A DNA stretch of 64,000 nucleotides from JABDMH01 sp965223165 (lineage in GTDB: Bacteria; Bacteroidota; Bacteroidia; Chitinophagales; Saprospiraceae). A model generated the notes under the pieces. The model saw only the letters and a program-made list of their open reading frames with translations, was not told where the DNA came from and ran no database searches. The stretch's first letter is position 1; each line of letters opens with the position of its first letter. The stretch spans positions 310,001 to 374,000 of the forward strand of contig CBDCVQ010000007.1 in the NCBI GenBank assembly GCA_965223165.1, read 5' to 3'. The position numbers were made by a program, and so were the translations under genes. Shown here in pieces: positions 1 to 8,239 of the stretch.

Positions 1-1
1 T

Positions 2-892
2 CTGGATACGGTGGCCAAACTTGCCGCCCCCATTGCTCCGTTCTTCGCCGAGTGGCTCTTTAAGAATCTCAATGACGTCACCCAAGCAGACGAGAGCGAA
101 TCGGTGCATCTCAGTGCCTTCCCCCAGCCCAAGAAAGCGTGGCAAGATGCAGATCTCGAACAGCGCATGGACTATGCCCAGCGGATTTCCTCGCTGGTCC
201 TGTCGCTGCGCAAGAAGGAGAAACTCCGGGTGCGCCAGCCGCTTAAGCGAATACTCCTCCCCATTCTGGATCCGGCCTTTGCCGAGCAGGTGAAGCGGGT
301 CCAAGATTTGATCCTACTGGAGGTCAATGTCAAGGAGATCGATTTCATCACCGATACCAGCGGTTTGGTCAAGAAAAGCATCAAGCCCAATTTTAAGACC
401 CTGGGCAAACGCTTGGGCAAGCACATGAAGGCAGCGGTGAACGTCATCAAAGAACTGACCCAGGACGATATTGCCGAGATCGAATCCACCGGCACCTTCC
501 TGCTGGAGGTCGAGGGAGAGTCGCACGAGCTGACCCTTGATGACTTTGTGATTGGCTCCGAAGACATCCCGGGCTGGCAGGTGGTCAGTGACGGCCGAAT
601 CACCGTCGCGCTCGATATCACGCTGGATGAAGCGCTGCTCGCCGAGGGTATGGCACGCGAGCTGGTCAATCGTATCCAAAATCTGCGAAAACAGAAGGCC
701 TTTGAGGTGACCGATCGGATCCGGGTCATCATCCAGGATCATCCGGCGGTCCTCCCAGCCATTCACCAATTTAAGGACTACATCATGGCGGAGGTGCTGG
801 CCGAAGACATCGAGCTCGGAGAGGCCGCCGACGGGGCGCTCGTCCCCCTCCTGGATGGTGTGGATGTACAGATAGCCATAAGCGTAGCCTAG
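2..892 (+). CDS. ileS: Isoleucyl-tRNA synthetase, C-terminal part (5' truncated by window edge)
   Basis: This class I aminoacyl-tRNA synthetase charges tRNA-Ile in the cytoplasm. Only the last 296 codons are visible. They open inside the anticodon-binding helical domain (LAAPIAPFFAEWLF), followed by a basic helix (SLRKKEKLRVRQPLKR) typical of IleS/ValS and by the long C-terminal region of the bacterial/eukaryal-like type found in Bacteroidota (LAEGMARELVNRIQNLRKQ). The frame stays open from base 2, so the true start lies outside the window. It converges on crcB with about 30 bp between them. The family call is firm; nothing can be said of the catalytic domain or promoter. Confidence 0.93.
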   Translation: MDTVAKLAAPIAPFFAEWLFKNLNDVTQADESESVHLSAFPQPKKAWQDADLEQRMDYAQRISSLVLSLRKKEKLRVRQPLKRILLPILDPAFAEQVKRVQDLILLEVNVKEIDFITDTSGLVKKSIKPNFKTLGKRLGKHMKAAVNVIKELTQDDIAEIESTGTFLLEVEGESHELTLDDFVIGSEDIPGWQVVSDGRITVALDITLDEALLAEGMARELVNRIQNLRKQKAFEVTDRIRVIIQDHPAVLPAIHQFKDYIMAEVLAEDIELGEAADGALVPLLDGVDVQIAISVA

Positions 893-923
893 CAAGCGGA
901 CCGAAGACCTTGGCCGGGTATCG

Positions 924-1283
924 TTATGAGGTGATCTTGATGCCCACCCACAGCGCGCCCAAGCAGACCAGCACACTAGCTAGCATGTTTAGCCCAGCAG
1001 CGGTCCAGTCTCCCTTTTGCAGAAAGGCAAACGTCTCCGCGGTGAAGGTGGAGAAGGTGCTAAATCCACCACAGAATCCCACCATGAGCAGCAATCGCCA
1101 TGACTCCTGCAGACCTGAACGCATGCTCCAGCCCAACAGAGCTCCAAGCACAATGCAACTCAGCGTATTGGCCAGTAGGGTTGCCCAGGCAAAGGTCAGA
1201 TGATAGTGCGTCAGCCCCCTGGCGATGAAGTATCGCACCAGGCTCCCGGCTCCTCCACCCAGAAATACGTAGATCCAGCTCAT
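924..1283 (-). CDS. crcB: Fluoride channel CrcB/Fluc
   Basis: Small inner-membrane channel that exports fluoride as a dual-topology dimer. The 119-residue length and four hydrophobic segments fit the family, as do the N-terminal GGGAGSLVRY motif and the signature GFCGGFSTFSTF near residues 69-80, which carries the phenylalanine/threonine track of the pore. It is the last gene of a tight minus-strand group: 9 bp separate it from the upstream glycosyl-1-phosphate transferase gene, suggesting co-transcription. I saw no fluoride riboswitch in front of it. A single gene copy is consistent with a homodimeric channel. Confidence 0.93.
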   Translation of the reverse strand: MSWIYVFLGGGAGSLVRYFIARGLTHYHLTFAWATLLANTLSCIVLGALLGWSMRSGLQESWRLLLMVGFCGGFSTFSTFTAETFAFLQKGDWTAAGLNMLASVLVCLGALWVGIKITS

Positions 1284-1292
1284 ACCATCAAA

Positions 1293-2354
1293 TTAGGTGA
1301 CTTGCTTGCGTTTGATTCGCTGCCGATGTCGCAGATACAGTAACAACACTGTCATGAGGGTGGCCAAGGTAAGGATCAGGATGAGGAGTACGAAGGTACC
1401 CAAGTGCTGCAACTGGAAAACCACGAGGATAAAAAAGACATTGACCAATATGAGGATACCCGTGGCCTGCATGTGGCTAAGACCGCAGTCGATGATCAGA
1501 TGGTGAATGTGGTTGCGATCGGCGGACAACGGGGAGCGACCCCGCAAGATCCGGGTCAAAAAGACACGAAATGTGTCAAAGAGGGGCAAGATCAGGATGC
1601 CGATGGCCACCGCGGGCACCGCATTGACCGCATACGGTGAGTCTTGCAAGTCGCGATGCAGCTCGATAAACTGCAAGGCCAGGATGGCACAGATCAGGCC
1701 GATCAACAATGATCCGGTGTCGCCCATGAATATCTTCGCCGGCGAAAAGTTGTACTTGAGAAAGGCGATGGTTGATCCGGCCAGGGCAAAGGCTACGATC
1801 GCCAGCTCCACATGACCGACGAGATAAAACCATGGCCCCAGCACCAGCGCAATGAGGGTGCTGATGCTGCCAGACAACCCATTGATCCCATCAATCAGGT
1901 TGAAGGCGTTGATGATCACTAGGATGGTGAAGATGGAAAACGGGATGCTGATAATCTCCGGCAGATCATAAATCCCAAAAATGCCGTAGAGGCTGGTCAA
2001 TTTGACATTGGACTTGAAGACAACGATGGCTGCGGCTAGGATCTCACCCATGACCTTCTTCCAAGGAGCCATCGGTAGGATATCATCCTTGGCTCCGATC
2101 AGGAAGACGATCAAAATGGCGCAGAGAATGTACTGCAGATCGACGAATACATTAAAGGGCGTCCAGAGTACAATGGAGAAGATGACACCGGCAAAAATGG
2201 CAATGCCACCAAGCGATGGGGTAGGCCTTACATGAGATTTGCGTTCGTCGGGCTCATCAAAGAGCTTTTTCTTATCCGCCACATTTATGATCGAAGGGAT
2301 GGCGAAAAAGGTGACCATGAAGGCCGTGATAAAGCTCAGAATGACATCATACAT
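1293..2354 (-). CDS. MraY/WecA-family polyprenyl-phosphate sugar-1-phosphate transferase
   Basis: Integral membrane enzyme that moves a sugar-1-phosphate (probably GlcNAc-1-P) from a UDP-sugar to undecaprenyl phosphate, starting O-antigen, exopolysaccharide or similar glycan synthesis. At 353 residues with about ten membrane segments it fits the family. Visible motifs are PSLGGIAIF near the N-terminus, the catalytic-loop NAFNLIDGINGLSGS, the FMGDTGSLLIG motif and the C-terminal HIHH histidines. The lack of MraY-specific context (no mur genes) and the HIHH motif favour a WecA/TagO-like role. It sits 7 bp after the lipoprotein gene and 9 bp before crcB. The exact sugar is not readable from sequence. 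Confidence 0.88.
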   Translation of the reverse strand: MYDVILSFITAFMVTFFAIPSIINVADKKKLFDEPDERKSHVRPTPSLGGIAIFAGVIFSIVLWTPFNVFVDLQYILCAILIVFLIGAKDDILPMAPWKKVMGEILAAAIVVFKSNVKLTSLYGIFGIYDLPEIISIPFSIFTILVIINAFNLIDGINGLSGSISTLIALVLGPWFYLVGHVELAIVAFALAGSTIAFLKYNFSPAKIFMGDTGSLLIGLICAILALQFIELHRDLQDSPYAVNAVPAVAIGILILPLFDTFRVFLTRILRGRSPLSADRNHIHHLIIDCGLSHMQATGILILVNVFFILVVFQLQHLGTFVLLILILTLATLMTVLLLYLRHRQRIKRKQVT

Positions 2355-2361
2355 ACGATAG

Positions 2362-2859
2362 CTACTCCTCTAGAATCTCCTTCAGTTTCTCAGCCCAACG
2401 CTCGATGTCGTTGCCAATATCCTCAAACAATTCCTCCAGCTCATCGGAGCTTTTCTGCACAAAGTCTTCGATGTCCCGACCGGTCTCCTGCAGCACGTCC
2501 TCCACATTGTCACGAATGCGCTGACTCGTGATGTCATCATTGGATAGCTCATTGATCATCCCTTCTCCGTATCGGATACTGTAGTACTTGAGAGACTTCA
2601 TCCAAAACTGCCGCTTCTCCTTGGTAGAAAGCTCCTCCTCGTGATAGTCATAGCACTCGTCTACGTACGATCGAAAGGTCTCGTCATGCCGCTGCCATCG
2701 ATCGTCGTCCACCTCCATGTCCAGGCGGTCAATCTTGGTGATGAAGGCATCGTATTTGTCCAGAAAGTTATCCTTGGTGGGACCGCACTTGGCGATCTCA
2801 CACGCTTGGAGACCGATCAGGAGTAAGCCGATGGACAGCAAGAAAGCCGCATTCTTCAT
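2362..2859 (-). CDS. Small acidic lipoprotein of unknown function
   Basis: I do not recognise this protein. The chosen ATG at 2859 gives a clean lipoprotein signal peptide (MKNAAFLLSIGLLLIGLQAC, cysteine 20); an in-frame upstream extension to 2916 would bury the signal and run into a repeat element, so it is rejected. The mature part (about 145 residues) is predicted helical and very acidic, and ends in amphipathic repeats such as DIEDFVQKSSDELEELFED, which could form a coiled coil. It is the first gene of the minus-strand group with the sugar-1-P transferase and crcB. A TACCTTTA box lies 5 nt upstream of the start, so the mRNA may have almost no leader. Confidence 0.75.
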   Translation of the reverse strand: MKNAAFLLSIGLLLIGLQACEIAKCGPTKDNFLDKYDAFITKIDRLDMEVDDDRWQRHDETFRSYVDECYDYHEEELSTKEKRQFWMKSLKYYSIRYGEGMINELSNDDITSQRIRDNVEDVLQETGRDIEDFVQKSSDELEELFEDIGNDIERWAEKLKEILEE

Positions 2860-2916
2860 GGTGCTAAAGGTATGGATTAATCCAGATCGGCCTGCCAAAT
2901 TTGCTCGATTGTTCAT

Positions 2917-3082
2917 CTAGTAGAGTTTCGCATTAAATCTTGTTGCTAATTCTAATGTCTTTGGTCCGCATACTTCGTTGCAAAGCCTCGCCGTAGCCAC
3001 GGCTATGCCTGTGTTTTGCGCCTCGTCTGCAAACAAAATCCTATTAGAATTATCCAACATATCTAATGCGAAACTCTACTAG
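2917..3082. repeat. MITE-like foldback element with 19-bp perfect terminal inverted repeats
   Basis: The 19 bp at 2917-2935 are the exact reverse complement of 3064-3082 (core TAGTAGAGTTTCGCATTA). Inside these ends a second pair of arms (TAATTCTAAT / ATTAGAATTA) continues the pairing, and the centre holds a small palindrome (GCCGTAGCCACGGC), so the 166 bp could fold along much of its length. It encodes no protein. A partner copy of the right-hand 63 bp occurs at 61345-61407, showing that the element is dispersed. It lies between the divergently transcribed lipoprotein gene and uppS. A non-autonomous transposable element or REP-like unit is the likeliest explanation. Confidence 0.8.
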
Positions 3083-3227
3083 TGACGATTTAAAGTTGTG
3101 TCGATAAAGACAATTTTATAGCTGGACAAATACCAGCGCAATTTTAGTCGACAAAGGCCGCTTTTTTCGCGAGTGACTACCCCCCAACCCGGTGAAACTC
3201 AATCTGTCAGGTTGGCCGACGATTTCT

Positions 3228-3235
3228 TAACTTTG
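3228..3235 (+). promoter_or_regulatory. Putative Bacteroidota -7 promoter element of uppS
   Basis: TAACTTTG matches the Bacteroidota -7 consensus TAnnTTTG and lies 18 nt before the uppS ATG. I see no convincing -33 TTTG at the usual distance, so the call rests on the -7 box and its position. Confidence 0.5.
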
Positions 3236-3253
3236 TACCCCCGCTAACGGAAG

Positions 3254-4009
3254 ATGAAGTCAACTGATACAGGAGCAAAGTCTCGGATCGATCCTTCAAG
3301 ATTGCCTCGACACGTGGCCATCATTATGGATGGAAATGGCCGTTGGGCAAAGCGACAAAACAAGCCCCGCGTATTTGGTCACCGCAACGGGGTAAAGGCG
3401 GTACGAGAGGTGAGTGAGGGCGCGGCTGAGCTGGGAGTCTCCTATCTGACCCTCTATGCTTTCTCTACAGAAAACTGGAGCCGCCCGGCCTTGGAGGTAA
3501 GCGCCTTGATGTCGCTGCTGGTGGAGACCATCCGCAAGGAAGTCAAGACGATGATGGATAACAATATCCGGCTAGGTGCCATTGGCGATCTCAAGCAGCT
3601 TCCTGCCAAGACCTACGATGCCTTGATGGAGGGTATTGAGATCACCAAAGACAATGACCGCATGACCCTGACCTTAGCGCTCAACTACAGCGCACGGTGG
3701 GAAATCGTGGCGGCGGCACAGGCCTTGGCAAAGGATGCCCGGGAGCACAGAATGGATATCTCCTCCCTCGACGCAGACGCCTTTGGCCAGTACCTCACCA
3801 CCCGGGACCTGCCTGATCCCGAGTTGCTCATCCGTACCAGTGGCGAGAAGCGGATCAGCAACTTCTTGCTGTGGCAGATAGCGTACACGGAGCTGTATTT
3901 CTCACCCGTATACTGGCCGGAGTTTACGAGAAATCACCTTTATGAGGCCATCGCAGAGTATCAGAGTCGGGAGCGACGTTTCGGAAAAATCAGCGAACAA
4001 CTGGCTTGA
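3254..4009 (+). CDS. uppS: Isoprenyl transferase (undecaprenyl diphosphate synthase family)
   Basis: Cis-prenyltransferase that condenses isopentenyl diphosphate onto farnesyl diphosphate to make undecaprenyl diphosphate, the lipid carrier for peptidoglycan and surface glycans. At 251 residues it is full length. Signature stretches are HVAIIMDGNGRWAKR (catalytic Asp and phosphate loop), LYAFSTENW and the C-terminal LLIRTSGEKRISNFLLWQ with the IPP-binding arginines and serine. The ATG at 3254 follows a TAACTTTG box. The gene is followed by bamA on the same strand, an order common in Bacteroidota, although bamA here appears to have its own promoter. Confidence 0.96.
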   Translation: MKSTDTGAKSRIDPSRLPRHVAIIMDGNGRWAKRQNKPRVFGHRNGVKAVREVSEGAAELGVSYLTLYAFSTENWSRPALEVSALMSLLVETIRKEVKTMMDNNIRLGAIGDLKQLPAKTYDALMEGIEITKDNDRMTLTLALNYSARWEIVAAAQALAKDAREHRMDISSLDADAFGQYLTTRDLPDPELLIRTSGEKRISNFLLWQIAYTELYFSPVYWPEFTRNHLYEAIAEYQSRERRFGKISEQLA

Positions 4010-4157
4010 GCCGCACCGCTCGGCAGTAAGACTTGTCGGGGAGCAGACCAGTGTACAAATAAGAGTAGGTATATGGTGGGCGAAGGACAACTGGTATGGC
4101 ACGGATCGTACAAATTGCTTTAAGAAAATGTTAACCTGAAAAATTTGCTGCAAGAGT

Positions 4158-4165
4158 TAACTTTG
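4158..4165 (+). promoter_or_regulatory. Putative -7 promoter element of bamA
   Basis: TAACTTTG matches TAnnTTTG and is 33 nt before the preferred bamA ATG at 4199. It supports that start over ATG/TTG codons further upstream, which would overlap the box. Confidence 0.45.
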
Positions 4166-4198
4166 CCGTTCGTTTGCATGGTACATTTCGACACTCGT

Positions 4199-6796
4199 AT
4201 GAGCTACAAATCACTATATAAGAGTCTGTTGTGTGGTATGTGCGTCGTTCTCGCCCTACCGCTGGTAGCCCAAGATTCGACCCGCACCGTGCAGGACACC
4301 ATGACTCCATTGCCCAAGGTTAGCGTAGACTACTCGGACAAACAAGAGTACGAGATCGGGGAGGTACGAGTGACCGGCGCCAACTTTAGCGATGACAATG
4401 CCATCCGAGTCGTGTCCGGACTCAAGAAGGGCAAGAAGATCCAGATTCCAGGAGATGATATTTCGCGGGCCATCCAGGCACTGTGGCGACAGAAGCTCTT
4501 CACAGATATCCAAATCATCAAAGAAAAAGTCATCGGAGACGTCGTTTTTCTGGAGATCCGCTTGGAAGAAAGGCCCAGGCTTTCGCGCTTTACCTATTCG
4601 GGCGTAAAGAAGGTCCATGAAGAAGATCTCAACGAGCTCCTAAAGCCATTTCTCTTGCGGGGAGGGATTGTGACGGAGGCGACCAAGGTCAATTCCAAGA
4701 CAGCTATCGAAAAGTTTTTCATCAAGAAAGGGTACTTGGATGCCCACGTCAATGTCGTCGAGAAGAAAGATGAGCGTGTACGCAATGCCATCATCGTAGA
4801 ATTTAATGTGGACCGAGGCGACCGGATCAAGATCGATGACATCGTCATCACGGGGACTAAAAATGCTAAGGAAAAGAAGGTGCGCAACCAGATGAAGAGC
4901 ACCAAGTGGCGCAAGAAATTCCTGGCGTCGTCCAAATTTATCGAAGCTGATTTTCAGGAGGACAAAAATCTGATCCTGGACTACTACAACAACATTGGCT
5001 TTCGCGACGCGCGGATCCTACGCGACACCACATGGCGAGATGAGGAGGGCAAGCTCTACCTGGGCATCGACATCGAAGAAGGCAACCGATACTATTTCAG
5101 AGATATCCAGTGGAAGGGCAACTCCATCTACGACGACGAGCAATTGTCCGACCGGCTGGGGATCAAGTCAGGAGACGTGTACAATCAGGAGCTCCTGGAC
5201 ACGAGACTTTCCTTCAGCATGGATGGACGGGATGTTAGCTCACTCTACATGGACAATGGCTACTTGTTCTTTCGGGTAGACCCCACGGAGGTGGCCATCG
5301 ACAATGATAGTATCGATCTGGAGATGCGCATTTTTGAGGGACCACAGGCGACCATCGATCGGGTCACCATCACCGGCAACGACCGAACGCACGAGCATGT
5401 GATCAGACGCGAACTACGTACCAAGCCAGGGGAGAAGTTTAGCCGGTCGGAGTTGATACGCTCCCAGCGACAGATCATCAATCTGGGATATTTCAATCCC
5501 GAAACCCTGGAGATGAATACACCGGTCAACCCCAACCGAGGCACGGTGGACATCGAGTATGGCCTGGAAGAAAAATCCTCCGACCAATTGGAGCTGTCGG
5601 CTGGATATCAGCCCAGCAATGCCTTCTATCGAGGAGGCCTCATCGGCACGCTAGGGGTGACCTTCAACAACTTCTCGCTGCGAAACCTCTTCAATGGTAA
5701 AGCCTGGAAACCACTACCCCAGGGAGACGGCCAGAAAGTATCACTGAGAGCCCAGACCAACGGCAAATACTATCAATCGTATAACTTTTCCTTCACGGAG
5801 CCATGGCTGGGTGGGCAAAAACCCAACTCCTTTACCCTGGCAGGATACTTCACCGAAAATGCTCGCTACTTTGACATTAGCAATACCTTTTCCATCGCAC
5901 AGATATCCGTTGGATTGGGCTCCAGGCTCAATTGGCCCGATGACAACTTCATCTCAAATACAACCATCAACCTGCAAAATATCCGCCTCAATGACTTTAA
6001 TGGCATCTTCTTCTTGCCAGAGGGAACCAGCATCTCCAACGGTAGCTTTCGCAACTTCTACCTGCAGCAGACCATTGGACGCAGCACAGTGGCGGAACCC
6101 ATCTTTCCAAAGGACGGACACTCCATCACCTTGACCATTCAGCTCACCCCACCTTACAGCCTGTTTCAAGGAGATCGAGCCTATGAGGATGAGGGCCCGC
6201 AAGAGCTGTACAAATACCTCGAGTACCACAAGTGGAAGTTTGCGGCCGAATGGTACAAAACCGTGTGGAACAAGCTGGTGCTCAAGGCTTCGGCTAAGTT
6301 TGGTATGCTCGGCTACTACAACAAGCGAATTGGCGACTCCCCCTTTGAGCGCTTTGAGTTTGCCTCGGAGCCGCTGGCCACGCAGTACACCATCACCGGT
6401 CGTGACCAGATCTACTTCCGCGGATACGAGAATACCGACTTTCCCGCCCAGTTGACCCGCACCTCAGGTGGGGCTGAGCTGATCGGAGGAGCGACGATCT
6501 ACAATAAGTTTTCGATCGAATTGCGATATCCCATCTCGCTCAATCCGAGTTCTACCATCTTTGTGATGGCGTTTGCCGATGGCGGCAATGCGTGGAATCA
6601 GTTTAGGGACTACGATCCCTTTGACCTGAAGCGCTCGGTGGGTGCCGGCCTCCGGGTCTTCTTGCCCATGTTTGGTACGCTGGGTTTTGACTACGGCATT
6701 GGCTTTGACAAGCCCGCTATCATCAACAACCCCGATGGCTTCAAATGGACAGAACTGGGCCAATTCACGGTGATCCTAGGCTTTGAGCCTGAATAG
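4199..6796 (+). CDS. bamA: Outer membrane protein assembly factor BamA
   Basis: Core of the BAM machine that folds beta-barrel proteins into the outer membrane. The ATG at 4199 gives a typical Sec signal peptide (core LLCGMCVVLALPLVAQ); in-frame codons upstream would put charged residues and the promoter box inside the protein. Residues ~40-460 hold about five POTRA domains (for example YEIGEVRVTGANF, and YYFRDIQWKGN in a later one), and the last ~400 residues form the Omp85 barrel, including the conserved RGYENTDFP loop region, equivalent to the VRGY-type motif. The length of 865 residues is normal. The C-terminus ends GFEPE rather than in a terminal Phe, as expected for the chaperone itself rather than a client. 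It lies downstream of uppS. Confidence 0.93.
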   Translation: MSYKSLYKSLLCGMCVVLALPLVAQDSTRTVQDTMTPLPKVSVDYSDKQEYEIGEVRVTGANFSDDNAIRVVSGLKKGKKIQIPGDDISRAIQALWRQKLFTDIQIIKEKVIGDVVFLEIRLEERPRLSRFTYSGVKKVHEEDLNELLKPFLLRGGIVTEATKVNSKTAIEKFFIKKGYLDAHVNVVEKKDERVRNAIIVEFNVDRGDRIKIDDIVITGTKNAKEKKVRNQMKSTKWRKKFLASSKFIEADFQEDKNLILDYYNNIGFRDARILRDTTWRDEEGKLYLGIDIEEGNRYYFRDIQWKGNSIYDDEQLSDRLGIKSGDVYNQELLDTRLSFSMDGRDVSSLYMDNGYLFFRVDPTEVAIDNDSIDLEMRIFEGPQATIDRVTITGNDRTHEHVIRRELRTKPGEKFSRSELIRSQRQIINLGYFNPETLEMNTPVNPNRGTVDIEYGLEEKSSDQLELSAGYQPSNAFYRGGLIGTLGVTFNNFSLRNLFNGKAWKPLPQGDGQKVSLRAQTNGKYYQSYNFSFTEPWLGGQKPNSFTLAGYFTENARYFDISNTFSIAQISVGLGSRLNWPDDNFISNTTINLQNIRLNDFNGIFFLPEGTSISNGSFRNFYLQQTIGRSTVAEPIFPKDGHSITLTIQLTPPYSLFQGDRAYEDEGPQELYKYLEYHKWKFAAEWYKTVWNKLVLKASAKFGMLGYYNKRIGDSPFERFEFASEPLATQYTITGRDQIYFRGYENTDFPAQLTRTSGGAELIGGATIYNKFSIELRYPISLNPSSTIFVMAFADGGNAWNQFRDYDPFDLKRSVGAGLRVFLPMFGTLGFDYGIGFDKPAIINNPDGFKWTELGQFTVILGFEPE

Positions 6797-6869
6797 GCGA
6801 CGACCGGCCTACCACCTTTTTTTCCCAACATTTGGTGGCAAGGAGTCCTTGACCCCTGTCAACACGAGG

Positions 6870-7640
6870 CTACTTGTCTACCGGCGGCGGGGCCGGCGGC
6901 GTCTGATACAAAGCAAATTTTGCCAGCCTCCATCGCTGTAACCAGTGCATGATACTGACACGCAGGACACCCAGGCCATAGATCGTGCTGCGTCGAAAGT
7001 TGATGCTGGATGAGTCCTTCGCATAGCGGGCCGGGCAACTCACCTCCGCAATGTGAAACCCCGCATAGATCAATTGTGACAGCACTTCATTGTCAAAGAT
7101 GAAATCGTCCGAATTGTCCATGAAGGCAATCTGCTTCAGCGCACGGCTGTGATACGCCCGGTAACCCGTGTGGTACTCCGACAGTTTGTATCCCACCAGC
7201 AGGTTTTGCACCAAGGTCAACGCCCGATTGGCCACGTACTTGTAGAGAGGCATGCCGCCCCTGAGGGCACCGGCGCCCAAGATTCTCGACCCCAGGACCA
7301 CATCCGCGGAGCCCTGGGCCAGGATGTGTACCATAGGTGCGATCAACCTGGGTGTATACTGGTAGTCCGGATGCAGCATCACGATGATATCTGCTGCTTG
7401 GTCCAGGGCCGCTTGGTAGAGGCTCTTCTGGTTGGCCCCATAGCCCCGATTGCGTTTGTGCCGTATGATATGCTTTATCCCTAGCTCCGCCGCGACGTCG
7501 GTCGTGCGATCCGAGCTATAATCATCGCAGAGAAGCACCTCATCCACGATATCAAAAGGTATCTCCTCGTAGGTCTTTCTTAGCGTCCGCTCCGCGTTAT
7601 ATGCGGGCAGGACAACGACCACCTTGTGCTCTAGGTACAT
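6870..7640 (-). CDS. Family 2 glycosyltransferase (DPM/DPG-synthase-like)
   Basis: Cytoplasmic-face glycosyltransferase with a GT-A fold. The N-terminus starts VVVLPAYNAERTL (nucleotide-binding strand) and is followed by LLCDDYSSDRT and the HPDYQY segment in the metal-binding position, a pattern seen in dolichyl/polyprenyl-phosphate mannose synthase-like enzymes. There are 256 residues without C-terminal membrane helices, so it is the soluble type. A proline-rich tail (PPAPPPVDK) ends it. It is 12 bp downstream of the DUF5606 gene and converges with bamA. A polyprenyl-phosphate sugar product is inferred from the subfamily look; the sugar cannot be told. Confidence 0.85.
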   Translation of the reverse strand: MYLEHKVVVVLPAYNAERTLRKTYEEIPFDIVDEVLLCDDYSSDRTTDVAAELGIKHIIRHKRNRGYGANQKSLYQAALDQAADIIVMLHPDYQYTPRLIAPMVHILAQGSADVVLGSRILGAGALRGGMPLYKYVANRALTLVQNLLVGYKLSEYHTGYRAYHSRALKQIAFMDNSDDFIFDNEVLSQLIYAGFHIAEVSCPARYAKDSSSINFRRSTIYGLGVLRVSIMHWLQRWRLAKFALYQTPPAPPPVDK

Positions 7641-7652
7641 GCGTTGCCTTGG

Positions 7653-8060
7653 TCATTCTTCCTCATCCGTGGCCTGGTCAAACAGGTTGTGCTCGTGCAA
7701 GAATGTATACCATTTGATGATCTTCTTGATATCCTTTGGAAAAACCCGATATGGATCATGATCAGGCATCACCTCGGTGAAGTAAGCCCGCAACTCGTCA
7801 GATGAGGCCTTGGCAGATACCGGGGGGAGCTCATGCCTGCGCTGGTGCATCGTCTGCAGCACCTCGGTCAAGGCTTTGGAGTCGGTGGCGGTAAATACGG
7901 CGATGGTCTCCAGTGGTGAGAACTGATGCTTGCGCATGCTGACAAATCTGCGTTTGCCCGAGTCGAGATCCTCCACAATCAATCCATTCGGCCGATTGCC
8001 GATCATTCGGTATAAACCCGGCAGACCGCTTACGGCAAGTAATTCTTCCAGCTTTGACAT
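7653..8060 (-). CDS. DUF5606 family protein
   Basis: A 135-residue cytoplasmic protein of a family confined to Bacteroidota and of unknown function. The N-terminal half (LAVSGLPGLYRMIGNRPNGL and RRFVSMRKHQFSPLETIAVF) resembles a small beta-rich SH3-like module; the C-terminal half is helical and contains the conserved DIKKIIKWYTFLHEH stretch. It sits between the fused E1 dehydrogenase gene (179 bp upstream) and the glycosyltransferase (12 bp downstream). The family call rests on recognised conserved blocks; no function should be assigned. Confidence 0.8.
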   Translation of the reverse strand: MSKLEELLAVSGLPGLYRMIGNRPNGLIVEDLDSGKRRFVSMRKHQFSPLETIAVFTATDSKALTEVLQTMHQRRHELPPVSAKASSDELRAYFTEVMPDHDPYRVFPKDIKKIIKWYTFLHEHNLFDQATDEEE

Positions 8061-8239
8061 CTTAGGTAGATTTGGCCGAGACCCGGCTGTATGCGCAGGT
8101 AGGGCGTATTAGCTATGCCGCTAATAACCGAAATTGCACGCGGAATATCCCAATGTTGGCATCGCTAAAATCGCACGACCAGGCTAGCGCTGGTCAGAAG
8201 GCCTTCTATTTCGACGAGACCATGTGTGATGAGAAGGCA

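Noticed and set aside
314..976. 220-codon minus-strand frame antisense to ileS
   Set aside because: It lies almost wholly inside the strongly supported ileS coding sequence and has no recognisable motifs.
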